Made by a program: the position numbers and the translations under genes | Assembly (NCBI GenBank): GCA_046351135.1 | Contig: JAXLZA010000012.1 | Span: 62,001-126,000, forward strand | Direction of reading: 5' to 3' | DNA length: 64,000 nucleotides | Source: UBA4427 sp046351135 | Lineage (GTDB): Bacteria > Myxococcota_A > UBA9160 > UBA4427 | The notes under the pieces: model-generated | The model's database searches: none | Told to the model about the DNA's origin: nothing | The model's input: only the letters and a program-made list of their open reading frames with translations | Part shown: piece by piece, positions 25,121-33,568 of the stretch | Layout: every line of letters begins with the position of its first letter | Position numbering within the stretch: position 1 is the stretch's first letter

Positions 25121-26911
25121 ATGCGCAATCCCGAAGCCCAATCGCCCGCCCACCCCGCTCGATCCGGTCCGCCGAGCCCCCGCCCCGGGCCCTTCGGCGT
25201 GCGCACGGCGTCCGACGCGACCAGCGTCCTGCTCGAGCTGGCCCGGGCCCTGCGCGGCTTCGCCAGCTTCGACGGGGATCGACGACGGAGGCGATCGCTC
25301 GCCGAGCGCGCGTTCCAGGCGGTCTCGGCCGAGATCGGACGCTCCGGCCCCCTCGAGCTCGTCGTGCGCGGGGAGACCTTCGCCCTGCCCGACCTGCCGG
25401 AGCGCCTCGACGCGCGCGGTGGCCTCGCGATCCTGCGATCCGCCCTCGCCCATCAGGAGATCGAGCGCCTGCGGATCGAGCCGATCGTCTCGGTCGACGC
25501 CCTCCACGGACTGCTCGAGCTGCTCGTCCATCCGCCCGGGGGCGAGCGCGGCGCGCGTGCGTTCTACGCGGCGCTGTGCTCCCGGGATGCGCGCGGCATC
25601 CGCATCAACGACCTCGAGCCGCCGGCGACGCCCTCGCCCCGCGAGCTCTCGGCCACCGCCCCGCGCCCGTCGATCAGCGTGACGACCCCACGCGTCGAAG
25701 CCACGCTCGCCGCGACGCCGCTCCCGATCCCCGCGCCTGCGCCCACGCCTGCGCCCGCAGCGCCGCTCGAAGCAGCGGCCCCGCTCGGACCCGAAGCGAG
25801 CGCCCCGCTGGTCCGGTCGGCTCCTCGGGCCCCGGCGCCCGCCTCGAGCCCGCTCGCGAGCTCTCCCTCCCCCCCCTCTCGCGAAGCCCTCGAGGAACGC
25901 CTCCGCGCGCGGCTCGTCGAGCTCGACCACCTCGTCGAGGACGAGCCCTACGCAAGGCTCGCGAGCGAGATCGTCGGATGGGCCCGGGAGCTCTTCGAGC
26001 TGGGTCTGCGCGACGCCTGTCTTCGGGCGATGGCGACCCTCGCGGACCACGCCGTCGGCTGCGGCGGGCGCGCCGAGTCCCAGGCGCGCATCGCGGCGCA
26101 ATGTTATGCCGAGCTCGCGTCGGGCGAGCGGCTCGCGGACCTGATCGATCGCGCGCTCGCGAGCGACGCCTCCGGCGTGCGCGCGGCCCAGCTGCTGCTG
26201 CAGCGGCGCGAGGCGGCCGTGCCCGTGCTCTTCGAGCGACTGTGCGCCTCGGCCGATCCGCTCGAGCCCGGGCCGCTGCATGCCCTCGTGATCACGAGCG
26301 GCGAGGCGGCGGTGCCGACGCTGCTCGAGAACGTCGCCCACCCCGACGAGCACCGCGCCCGCGTAGCGCTCCGCCTGGCGGGCGAGCTGCAGAACCCGGC
26401 CCTGCTCCCCGCCCTCGAAAGGGCGGCCCGCGGCGCCCCCCTGCCCTGCCAGATCGAGGCGATCCGCTCGCTCTGCCTGCTCCCCGGCGAGCCTTCGCGT
26501 CAGGCCCTCGCCGACGCGCTGGCGAGCCAGCTCGACCAGATCGCGATCGCCGCGACCCAGGCGATCGCGAATCGCAACGGGATCGACGCGGTCCCCGCGC
26601 TCCTCGACGTGCTCGAGACCCACGTCCGCAGCAGCCGGACGCAGCTGTGCCGCGCGCTGATCGAGGTGCTCGGCCGGCTCGGGGACGAGCGCGCGGTGCC
26701 CCGGCTCGCGGCGATCCTCGAGCGGCGCCCGGTCCTGCGCCGGGCCCACTGGCACGCGATCCAGCTCGCCGCCGTCGACGCCCTCGCCGTGCTCCCGACC
26801 CGCGAGGCGCGCCGCGCGCTCGAGCGGGCCGCGAGCTTCGCGGCGGCGGCGGTGCGCGACCGCGCTCGCCAGCGGCTCGCGCGCCCCGGCGGCCCGGCCT
26901 CGAAGCGTTAG
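25121..26911 (+). CDS. HEAT-repeat protein of unknown function
   Basis: About 596 residues from the ATG at 25121; a TTG at 25040 would add 27 residues and cannot be excluded, as neither has a strong ribosome binding site. Three parts are visible: an N-terminal helical domain (about 30-170, LLELARALRGFASFDGDRR), a Pro/Ala-rich linker (about 170-265), and a C-terminal array of HEAT/PBS-lyase-type repeats (about 270-590, for example AVPTLLENVAHPDEHRARVALRLAGEL). No signal peptide or membrane segment. HEAT arrays bind other proteins. It is convergent with the F420-type gene, sharing TTAG at the stops. Confidence 0.75.
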   Translation: MRNPEAQSPAHPARSGPPSPRPGPFGVRTASDATSVLLELARALRGFASFDGDRRRRRSLAERAFQAVSAEIGRSGPLELVVRGETFALPDLPERLDARGGLAILRSALAHQEIERLRIEPIVSVDALHGLLELLVHPPGGERGARAFYAALCSRDARGIRINDLEPPATPSPRELSATAPRPSISVTTPRVEATLAATPLPIPAPAPTPAPAAPLEAAAPLGPEASAPLVRSAPRAPAPASSPLASSPSPPSREALEERLRARLVELDHLVEDEPYARLASEIVGWARELFELGLRDACLRAMATLADHAVGCGGRAESQARIAAQCYAELASGERLADLIDRALASDASGVRAAQLLLQRREAAVPVLFERLCASADPLEPGPLHALVITSGEAAVPTLLENVAHPDEHRARVALRLAGELQNPALLPALERAARGAPLPCQIEAIRSLCLLPGEPSRQALADALASQLDQIAIAATQAIANRNGIDAVPALLDVLETHVRSSRTQLCRALIEVLGRLGDERAVPRLAAILERRPVLRRAHWHAIQLAAVDALAVLPTREARRALERAASFAAAAVRDRARQRLARPGGPASKR

Positions 26912-27924
26912 TTCGCGGCGCGCACGTCCCGGACGACGTCCGCCCAGTGCTCCGGATCGGGGCACCGGTTGTGGGTCAGGCTCACGCCCTCCGCGATCCC
27001 GTCGAGCCGCGCGCGCAGCTTCGCCGCGATCTCCTTGCGCGGGCCGACCACGGCGATCGCCTCGAGCACCTCGTCGCCGATCAGCCCGGTCATGTCGTCC
27101 CAGCGATTCTGCTTCGAGAGCCGATTGAGCTCGACGTGGAGATCGCCCCAGCCGTGGCAGTCGAGGGTGCTGCGATAGGCGGGGGTCGAGCCGTAGAAGG
27201 CGAGCTGCTTGCGCGCGGCGAGCTTCGCCTGCTCGAAGGCCTCCTCGCCGTCGGCGGTGACCGTCAGCGTCGCGCAGATCACGTCGAAGCGCTCCCGCGT
27301 CCGACCCGAGCGCGCGAGGCCCTGCTCGATCCCGGGCAGCACCACCTTCTGCAGCGACTCGCGCGTGTTGAAGGGATGCGCGATCAGACCGTCCGCGACC
27401 TCGCCGGCGACCGCCGTCATGCGCGGGCCGAAGCCGCCGAGATAGACGGGCGGCGGGCCGAACGGATTCGGACCGGGATCGAAGGCCGGGATCATGAGCG
27501 TGTGGCGGTAGAACTGGCCCTCGAAGGCGAGCGGAGCGAGTCCCTCCCAGCGCGCGAAGATCGCCTTGATCGCGAGGATGATCTCGCGCATCCGCTTCGC
27601 CGGCTCGGACCAGGGCATGCTGAAGCGATTGCGGATGTGCGGCGCGACCTGGGAGCCGAGCCCGAGCAGGAAGCGCCCCTCGGAGAGCAGCTGCAGCCCG
27701 TAGGCGAGGTTCGCGAGGTTCATCGGATTGCGCGCGAAGGCGATCGCCACCGCGGTGCCCAGCGCGAGGTGCTTCGTGTGCTCGGCGGCGAGCACGAGCG
27801 GCAGGAAGGGATCGTGCTTCGCCTCGAAGCTGAAGGCACCGTCGTAGCCGATCTCCTCGAGCTGCGGGTAGATGCGCTTCGCTTCGCGCGGGTCCTCGAG
27901 CGGGGCGGTCGTGTAGATCTTCAT
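26908..27924 (-). CDS. LLM-class (luciferase-like) F420-dependent oxidoreductase
   Basis: A 338-residue bacterial-luciferase-like TIM barrel. Typical pieces are YPQLEEIGYDGAFSFEAKHDPFLPLVLAAEHT, LGTAVAIAFARNPMNLANLA, LLSEGRFLLGLGSQVAPHI and the closing VVGPRKEIAAKLRARLDGIAEGVSL. It resembles the TIGR03617 group described mainly in mycobacteria, which use cofactor F420. The substrate is unknown. The length and lack of a partner reductase argue against a flavin monooxygenase, but FMN use cannot be ruled out. It would imply that this organism makes F420. Confidence 0.85.
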   Translation of the reverse strand: MKIYTTAPLEDPREAKRIYPQLEEIGYDGAFSFEAKHDPFLPLVLAAEHTKHLALGTAVAIAFARNPMNLANLAYGLQLLSEGRFLLGLGSQVAPHIRNRFSMPWSEPAKRMREIILAIKAIFARWEGLAPLAFEGQFYRHTLMIPAFDPGPNPFGPPPVYLGGFGPRMTAVAGEVADGLIAHPFNTRESLQKVVLPGIEQGLARSGRTRERFDVICATLTVTADGEEAFEQAKLAARKQLAFYGSTPAYRSTLDCHGWGDLHVELNRLSKQNRWDDMTGLIGDEVLEAIAVVGPRKEIAAKLRARLDGIAEGVSLTHNRCPDPEHWADVVRDVRAAN

Positions 27925-27967
27925 GGCCCGAGGATAATCCCATTCGACGGACCGCTACACTGGCGCC

Positions 27968-28459
27968 GTGCGCGTCCTCGGCATCGACCTCGGCAGCAAA
28001 CGCATCGGCCTGGCCGTCTCGGACAGCGAGGCGCGGCTCGCCTTCCCGGCCGGTGTCCTCGAGAGCCGCGGCCGCAAGCGCGACCTCGCGGCCCTGCGCC
28101 AGCTGGTCCGCGACAAGGCGATCGGCCGGGCGGTGGTCGGTGTCCCGTTGCACATGAACGGGCGCCGGGGACCCGAGGCCGAGGCGGCCCTGGCCTTCGC
28201 CGGCGAGCTGGCCCGGGTGACCGGGATCCCCGTCGACACCCTCGACGAGCGCTGGACCTCGGTCGAGGCCGAGCGGCTCCTGCGGGCCACCGCCCGGGGC
28301 AGCCGTGCGGTCAAGCAGCGCACCGGCGCCGTCGATGAGATGGCCGCGGCGATCCTGCTCCGGACCTACCTCGAGCTCTCGCCGCCGGAATCCAGCCCGT
28401 CCCCCGCCGCCCAGGAGAAGCGCCCTGTCGACGACGGCCGCCCAGAAGACCGCGACTGA
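27968..28459 (+). CDS. ruvX: Holliday junction resolvase-like protein RuvX (YqgF)
   Basis: A 163-residue RNase H-fold protein, essential in many bacteria and implicated in 16S rRNA 5' maturation. Motif I is GIDLGSKRIGLAVSD (Asp6), followed by VVGVPLHMNGRRGPEAE, the Glu motif in DERWTSVEAE and the last acidic residues in DEMAAAILL. The C-terminal 25 residues are a Pro/Ser/Arg-rich tail. The start is GTG. It overlaps the most likely mltG start. Confidence 0.92.
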   Translation: MRVLGIDLGSKRIGLAVSDSEARLAFPAGVLESRGRKRDLAALRQLVRDKAIGRAVVGVPLHMNGRRGPEAEAALAFAGELARVTGIPVDTLDERWTSVEAERLLRATARGSRAVKQRTGAVDEMAAAILLRTYLELSPPESSPSPAAQEKRPVDDGRPEDRD

Positions 28460-29489
28460 GCCCGGTGGCCGCCGACTGCGCCAGGGGCTGCTGGTGCTGC
28501 TCGCCCTCGGCATCGCCGGCGCGGCGGTGGTCGCGGGCTGGTCGCGCTGGGCGCTCGCGCCGGTCTCCGCCGCAGGAGCCGGCAGCGCCGCACCGACCTA
28601 TTTCGAGATCGAGAAGGGCGACGGCTTCGCGACGGTGGCCCGCAAGCTCGAGGCCCGGGGCCTGATCCGAAGCGCCCTCGCCCTGCGCGCCTGGGTGCGC
28701 CTCGAGGCCCTCGAGTCGAAGCTCAAGGTCGGCGAGTACGAGCTCGAGCCCGGCCTCTCGCCCCCCGAGATCGCATCGATCCTCGCCTCCGGTCGGGTGC
28801 GCACCCACGCCGTCGTGATTCCGGAGGGATCGCGCGCCGTCGACATCGCCGACCGCCTCGCGGCCGAGGGCCTGGCCGACCGCGAGGCCTTCCTCGCCGT
28901 CGTCTTCGATCCCGATTCCGCCGAACGCTTCGAGGTCCCCGGCCCGACGCTCGAGGGCTACCTCTTCCCGGACACCTACCGATTCGCGAAAGGCCTCTCC
29001 GCCGAGGAGATCGCCCGCGCGATGGTCGCGGAGTTCCGCGCCGTCTATCGCGAGCTGCGCCGGGAGGCGCCGACGACGACGCTCTCGATGCGGGAGCTCG
29101 TGACGCTGGCCTCGATCGTGGAGAAGGAGACCGGCTCACCGCAGGAGCGGCCGCTGATCGCGGCGGTCTTCCTGAATCGCATGCGCCTCGGCATGCGGCT
29201 CGAGACCGACCCCGCGGTGATCTACGGGATCGAGGGCTTCGACGGCAACCTGCGCCGCGTCCATCTCGAGGACGAGGCGAATCCGTACAACACCTATCGG
29301 ATCCCCGGTCTGCCGCCCGGTCCGATCGCGAGCCCCGGGCGGGAAGCGATGCGCGCGGTGCTCGAGCCCGCCGAATCGCCCTTCCTCTATTTCGTCTCGC
29401 GCAACGACGGCAGCCACGTCTTCTCGAAGAGCTACCGCGACCACGCCCGCGCCGTCGTCGAGTTCCAGAAACGGCGACGCCGGCACTAG
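28425..29489 (+). CDS. mltG: Endolytic murein transglycosylase MltG
   Basis: About 354 residues. One N-terminal transmembrane segment (about 21-38) anchors the enzyme; the LysM-like region (55-120) and the YceG/MltG catalytic domain follow in the periplasm. The catalytic Glu is Glu233 in LASIVEKETG, and the family C terminus YNTYRIPGLPPGPIASPG is intact. MltG cuts nascent glycan strands and sets their length. The start is uncertain: a CTG at 28425 has AGGAG 7 bases upstream and overlaps ruvX by 35 bases; the only earlier in-frame start is a GTG at 28305 deep in ruvX. ruvX and mltG are often neighbours. Confidence 0.9.
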   Translation: MSTTAAQKTATEPGGRRLRQGLLVLLALGIAGAAVVAGWSRWALAPVSAAGAGSAAPTYFEIEKGDGFATVARKLEARGLIRSALALRAWVRLEALESKLKVGEYELEPGLSPPEIASILASGRVRTHAVVIPEGSRAVDIADRLAAEGLADREAFLAVVFDPDSAERFEVPGPTLEGYLFPDTYRFAKGLSAEEIARAMVAEFRAVYRELRREAPTTTLSMRELVTLASIVEKETGSPQERPLIAAVFLNRMRLGMRLETDPAVIYGIEGFDGNLRRVHLEDEANPYNTYRIPGLPPGPIASPGREAMRAVLEPAESPFLYFVSRNDGSHVFSKSYRDHARAVVEFQKRRRRH

Positions 29490-29533
29490 GCCGGCGTCGG
29501 TGGAGTCGTCTTCCGGTCGTCGGGCGTCCCGCC

Positions 29534-30568
29534 TCAGGTCATCGCCACCTCGCGCAGCAGCGCGATGTTCTCGAGGGCCTTGCCGGCGCCATGGACGACG
29601 GCGGTGTACGGATCCTCGGAGCGCAGGATCGGCAGGCGCGTCTCCTGGCGCAGCAGGTGGTCGAGATCGGTGAGCAGCGAGCCGCCGCCGACCAGCATGA
29701 TGCCGCGATCGACGATGTCGGCCGCGAGCTCCGGCGGCGTCTTTTCGAGGGTCAGGTGGACCGTCTCGACGATCGCGTGGATCGGCTCGAGCAGCGCCTC
29801 GCGCATCTCGTCGCTCGAGGTCACGACCACCTTCGGAATGCCCGCGACGAGGTCGCGACCCTTGATCTCCATCTCCGAGCGCTTCGTCTCGGTCGAGGCG
29901 GTCCCGATCGTCATCTTGACGAGCTCGGCGGTCCGCTCGCCGATCAGCATGTTGTACTTGCGCTTGACGTAGTTGATGATCGCCTCGTCCATCTTGTCGC
30001 CGCCGATCCGGATCGAGCGCGACGTCACGATGCCCGAGAGCGAGATCACGGCGACGTCCGTCGTCCCGCCGCCGATGTCGACGACCATGTTCCCGGTCGG
30101 TGCCGTCACGTCGAGGCCCGCACCGATCGCCGCCGCCATCGGCTCCTCGATCAGGAAGACCTCGCGCGCACCGGCCGAGAGCGCCGACTCGCGGACGGCC
30201 CGCTTCTCGACGCTGGTGATGCACGGCGGCACGCAGATCACGATCCGCGGCCGCGCGAGCGTGCGGCGGTTGTGCGCGCGCTGGATGAAGTAGCGGAGCA
30301 TCGCCTCGGTGATCTCGAAGTCGGCGATCACGCCGTCCTTGATCGGGCGGACGGCCTCGATGTTGCCGGGCGTGCGGCCCAGCATCTCCTTCGCGGCGTG
30401 GCCGACCGCGCGAACGCGATGACCGCGCGCGCCGTCCGTCGTCACCGCGACGACCGAAGGCTCGGAGCAGACGATGCCCCGTCCCTTGCTGTAGACGAGC
30501 GTGTTCGCGGTGCCGAGATCGATCGCGAGATCGTGCGAGAACATTCCGAAAACGGCGTCGAAGATCAT
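29534..30568 (-). CDS. mreB: Rod shape-determining protein MreB
   Basis: A 344-residue bacterial actin that guides peptidoglycan synthesis along the cell cylinder. Actin-fold motifs are present: phosphate 1 DLAIDLGTANTLVY, connect 1 EPMAAAIGAGLDV, phosphate 2 VVDIGGGTTDVAVISL, and MLVGGGSLLTDLDHLL. The amphipathic N terminus MIFDAVFGMF would bind the membrane. The ATG at 30568 has GGAG 8 bases upstream. mreC, mreD and rodA, which usually follow, are absent; instead it ends a run of genes that begins with the proteasome operon. A sigma-54-like site lies 70 bases upstream. Confidence 0.96.
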   Translation of the reverse strand: MIFDAVFGMFSHDLAIDLGTANTLVYSKGRGIVCSEPSVVAVTTDGARGHRVRAVGHAAKEMLGRTPGNIEAVRPIKDGVIADFEITEAMLRYFIQRAHNRRTLARPRIVICVPPCITSVEKRAVRESALSAGAREVFLIEEPMAAAIGAGLDVTAPTGNMVVDIGGGTTDVAVISLSGIVTSRSIRIGGDKMDEAIINYVKRKYNMLIGERTAELVKMTIGTASTETKRSEMEIKGRDLVAGIPKVVVTSSDEMREALLEPIHAIVETVHLTLEKTPPELAADIVDRGIMLVGGGSLLTDLDHLLRQETRLPILRSEDPYTAVVHGAGKALENIALLREVAMT

Positions 30569-30638
30569 CCGGGTCTCCAAGAGAGGGCGGCTTGCGTGGG
30601 GGGCATCGCGACGCCCACGCATGTCATCGGCATGAATG

Positions 30639-30655
30639 CGCAAGGGTTGAGCCAA
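30639..30655 (-). promoter_or_regulatory. Candidate sigma-54 (-24/-12) promoter for mreB
   Basis: TTGGCTCAACCCTTGCG on the minus strand fits the sigma-54 consensus with the invariant GG and GC doublets exactly 10 bases apart. Transcription would start near 30628, 60 bases before the mreB ATG. It lies in the 267-base gap 30569-30835, which contains nothing else I recognise. No enhancer-binding protein gene is in the window. Confidence 0.45.
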
Positions 30656-30835
30656 AAGGGGACTTCGTGCGGGGAAATCGGATCCCTTGCCGGTGAATGG
30701 GCTCACGGCGCGAGCAGCGCACGCAGGGGCGCGGCAGGACGCGCTCTCCGACCGCACGGACGGGCGTTCCGAGGGCGTACGGAGACCGTTCCGGCTCCGG
30801 GGAGCCAGGCGGGAATCGACCGGGCCGGTCGGGCT

Positions 30836-31372
30836 TCAGGGCTGTCGGGGGACTGCGGGCGCGTTCGGATCCGACCCCGGCGGCGGGGCGACCTCGGCGG
30901 TGGGATCGCGATCGATCAGCACGCGGAGGCTCTCGAGCCGGGCGGAGAGATCGTGGACGCCAGTGCGGATCTCGAGGAGATGGGTGCGATGGGACTCGAG
31001 CCGCGACTCGGCCTTCGCCAGGGAATCCTGAAGGCGGAGGACCTCGGCCTCGAGCTGGCTCGCGTGATGGGTCTGATAGCCGTACCCGAGCAGGAAGAGC
31101 ACGAAGAGCACGCCGAACATCCAGAGGGGCAGCTGGCGGCCGGATCGGCCCTCCCCCCGCCCCGGGAGCGCGCCGGTCGGACCGGGCGCGCCCTTCGCGG
31201 AAGTCGGCGGCACCGCCTGCCCCGCGGCACCGGGCGCCGGCCCACCGGCGGCGGTCGCCGGGCCCGCGGTCGTCCCCCGCTCGCTCACCAGCTTGAGCCC
31301 CGCGGCCGCGGCCTTCTCGGCGGCCCCTGCCGGGCCCCGATCTTCGCCGGAGAAATTGGAATCGATCCCCAT
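30836..31372 (-). CDS. Single-pass membrane protein with coiled coil, in the proteasome operon
   Basis: Not recognised. The 178 residues divide into a Gly/Ala/Pro-rich cytoplasmic-looking N-terminal region (1-80), one transmembrane helix (about 82-98, LWMFGVLFVLFLLGYGY), and a heptad-rich coiled coil (about 103-152, SQLEAEVLRLQDSLAKAESR onwards) ending in a Pro-rich tail. There is no cleavable signal; positive residues before the helix suggest N-in, C-out. The layout recalls FtsL/FtsB-like proteins but the length and tails differ. It begins 36 bases after pafA on the same strand, so it is probably the last gene of the Pup-proteasome transcript. The role is unknown. Confidence 0.7.
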   Translation of the reverse strand: MGIDSNFSGEDRGPAGAAEKAAAAGLKLVSERGTTAGPATAAGGPAPGAAGQAVPPTSAKGAPGPTGALPGRGEGRSGRQLPLWMFGVLFVLFLLGYGYQTHHASQLEAEVLRLQDSLAKAESRLESHRTHLLEIRTGVHDLSARLESLRVLIDRDPTAEVAPPPGSDPNAPAVPRQP

Positions 31373-31408
31373 CGCCTTCGACCTGCGCCTTCCGCGTGAG
31401 CTCCGAGC

Positions 31409-32815
31409 CTAGGATTGGATCACGAGCTTCGAGAGGCTCGTCTTGCGGAGATTCGTCTTCTGGATCGTGCGCACGAGCTCGGCGACCTTCTCGGTGTCGG
31501 TCTCGAACGGGTTGTTGCAGATGACGCGCACGTTCAGGAGGTTGCCGAGGCGGATGTTCGACCAGTCGAGGTCGTACTGGATCGAATTCTCGCGCGCGAG
31601 CTTGATGAACTCGCCGCGCATCCGCGCCCGGGTGTCCTGCGGCGGATTCGACTTGGCCGCGTCGATCTCCTCGTCGTTGAAGAGCCGCTCGACCTGGCCC
31701 TTCTTCTCGAGCAGGTAGTAGAGGCTCCGCTCGCGCCGGATGTCGTGGTACTGCAGATCGAGCATCAGCACGCGCGGATCCGTCCAGCTGGTCTTGTGCT
31801 TGTCGACCCACGACTGGATCAGGCGTCGCTTGATCACCCAGTCGATCTGGCGATCGAGCTTGTCTGGATCGGTGTCGAGGCAGTCGAGCACGTGCTGCCA
31901 CATGTAGACAGCGCGCTTGTGATCCTCGGTCACCGGATACTGCTCGATGTACTTCTGCGCCATCTCGCAGTACTCGCGCTGGATCTCGATCGGCGAGTAC
32001 TCGCGACCGTTGTCGAGGCGCAGGCGCCGCTTGCAGGTCGAGTCGTAGGTGATGTCCTTGATCGCCTTGACCGGATTGCGGAGCGTGAAGTCCTTGTTGA
32101 TGTAGTTGTCTTCGATCATCTGGAGGACGACCGAGCAGGTCCCCACCTTGATGAAGTTCGTGTACTCGCTCATGTTCGAGTCGCCCACGATGACGTGGAG
32201 CCGGCGATACTTCTCGCGGTCCGCGTGGGGCTCGTCGCGGGTGTTGATGATCGAGCGGTCGTTCGTCGTCGTGCCCGAGATCTTCTGATAGATGTGCTGC
32301 GCCCGCTGCGAGACGCAGTAGTGGATGCCGTCCTGGGTCTGGAAGACCTTGCCCGCGCCGGTGTAGATCTGGCGGGTCACGAGGAACGGGATCAGCTGCT
32401 CGGCGAGGTAGTAGAAGTCGACGTCGCGATCGACGAGGTAGTTCTCGTGGCAGCCGTAGCTGTTGCCCACGAAGTCCGTGTTGTTCTTGAAGATCGAGAG
32501 CCGACCCCCGATCCGCTCCTCGCGGATCTTCTCCTCGGCGTAGAGCTGCAGGTCCTCGAGGATCCGCTCGCCCGCCTTGTCGAAGATGATCAGCTGGGAC
32601 GGCGAGGCACACTCCGGCGTCGCGTACTCGGGGTGGCACCCCGTGTCCTGGTAGAACCGGGCGCCGTTCTCGAGGAACACGTTCAGGAAGTGCTCGGTCG
32701 TGATCAGCTTCTCGAAGAGAAAGCGGATCGCCTTCTCGACCGGCAGGGTCTTGCGACCCTCGGGAGTGAAGATGATCCCGTACTCGGTCTCGATGCCGTA
32801 GATGCGCTTCTGCAC
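31409..32815 (-). CDS. pafA: Pup--protein ligase PafA
   Basis: A 468-residue ligase of the carboxylate-amine ligase fold that joins the C-terminal Glu of Pup to substrate lysines using ATP. It starts KRIYGIETEYGIIF, with the Mg-binding Glu of ETEYG; the conserved core FKNNTDFVGNSYGCHENYLVDR, NTRDEPHADREKYRRLHVIVGDSNMSEY and LQYHDIRRERSLYYLLEKKG are shared with Dop. It lacks the extra loop that marks Dop near residues 35-75, which is the main ground for calling PafA. The start is GTG with AGGCGG upstream. It lies 54 bases after prcA. Confidence 0.95.
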   Translation of the reverse strand: MQKRIYGIETEYGIIFTPEGRKTLPVEKAIRFLFEKLITTEHFLNVFLENGARFYQDTGCHPEYATPECASPSQLIIFDKAGERILEDLQLYAEEKIREERIGGRLSIFKNNTDFVGNSYGCHENYLVDRDVDFYYLAEQLIPFLVTRQIYTGAGKVFQTQDGIHYCVSQRAQHIYQKISGTTTNDRSIINTRDEPHADREKYRRLHVIVGDSNMSEYTNFIKVGTCSVVLQMIEDNYINKDFTLRNPVKAIKDITYDSTCKRRLRLDNGREYSPIEIQREYCEMAQKYIEQYPVTEDHKRAVYMWQHVLDCLDTDPDKLDRQIDWVIKRRLIQSWVDKHKTSWTDPRVLMLDLQYHDIRRERSLYYLLEKKGQVERLFNDEEIDAAKSNPPQDTRARMRGEFIKLARENSIQYDLDWSNIRLGNLLNVRVICNNPFETDTEKVAELVRTIQKTNLRKTSLSKLVIQS

Positions 32816-32847
32816 AAAGCCGCCTGACCACGTGATCGACGCGCGAT

Positions 32848-32866
32848 CGGAAGCGCGTTGCTTCCG
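32848..32866 (-). other. Small hairpin between prcA and pafA
   Basis: A perfect 7-bp stem CGGAAGC/GCTTCCG with a 5-base loop begins 4 bases after the prcA stop codon. No T-run follows, so it is not a full terminator. It could be an mRNA processing or partial attenuation point lowering ligase expression relative to the 20S subunits. Confidence 0.4.
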
Positions 32867-32869
32867 ACC

Positions 32870-33568
32870 TCAGCTGTCGAGCATACCCTGAACTTCTTCG
32901 GTAGAAAGTCGGCAGAACTTGCGGCCGGGCCGGCTGCGGTCGAGCAGGCAGACCTCCAGGCTCGACGCACCCAGTTCCGAACCTCGTTCTGCTCCGGCAT
33001 TCAACGCGCGACGTCCGAGGCGCGCCGCGTCCCCCGCGGGCATGTCGGGGCGATAGTCGTTCTTCAGAACGGCCTCGACCTCCTCCACCTTTCCCCCGAT
33101 CACGCAGAAGCCCTTGTGGTCGCTGATGAAGCCGTCGTACTTGATCCGGTAGAGCGAGTTCGAGCGGTGGTCCTCGTACCGATCGTCACCGACCTCGGCG
33201 ACGATGATCTCCACCTCGAGCGGCTTGATCTCCCGGGTGAAGACCTCGCCCATGACCTGCGAGAAGGCATTGGCCATGCCCCGACCGCGCACGTCCTCGC
33301 GGCTGTAGGCGTAGCCCTTGGTGTCCGCGAAGCGGACGCCCACCTTCCGGAGCTGGTCGAACTCGCTGAACTTCCCGACGCCCGCGAACGCGAGCCGATC
33401 GTAGATCTCGCCGACCTTCGAGAGCGAGGTCGAGTTCTCGGCCATGAGCAGGATCCCGCCCCGGAACTCGAGGGCGACGATCGACTTGCCGCGGGCGATG
33501 CCCTTGCGCGCGAACTCGGCCTTGTCGGCCATCACCTGTTCGGGCGAGACGTAGAACGGCATGGACAT
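32870..33568 (-). CDS. prcA: 20S proteasome alpha subunit
   Basis: A 232-residue alpha-type subunit that forms the outer, gated rings of the 20S core particle. It begins with the family start PFYVSPEQVMADKAEFARKGIARGKSIVALEFRGGILLMAENS, and continues with KVGEIYDRLAFAGVGKFSEFDQLRKVGVRFAD and YSREDVRGRGMANAFSQVMG. It has no N-terminal Thr, as expected for the non-catalytic subunit. The ATG shares a base with the prcB stop (TGATG), so both are made together. The C-terminal 40 residues are variable. Confidence 0.96.
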   Translation of the reverse strand: MSMPFYVSPEQVMADKAEFARKGIARGKSIVALEFRGGILLMAENSTSLSKVGEIYDRLAFAGVGKFSEFDQLRKVGVRFADTKGYAYSREDVRGRGMANAFSQVMGEVFTREIKPLEVEIIVAEVGDDRYEDHRSNSLYRIKYDGFISDHKGFCVIGGKVEEVEAVLKNDYRPDMPAGDAARLGRRALNAGAERGSELGASSLEVCLLDRSRPGRKFCRLSTEEVQGMLDS

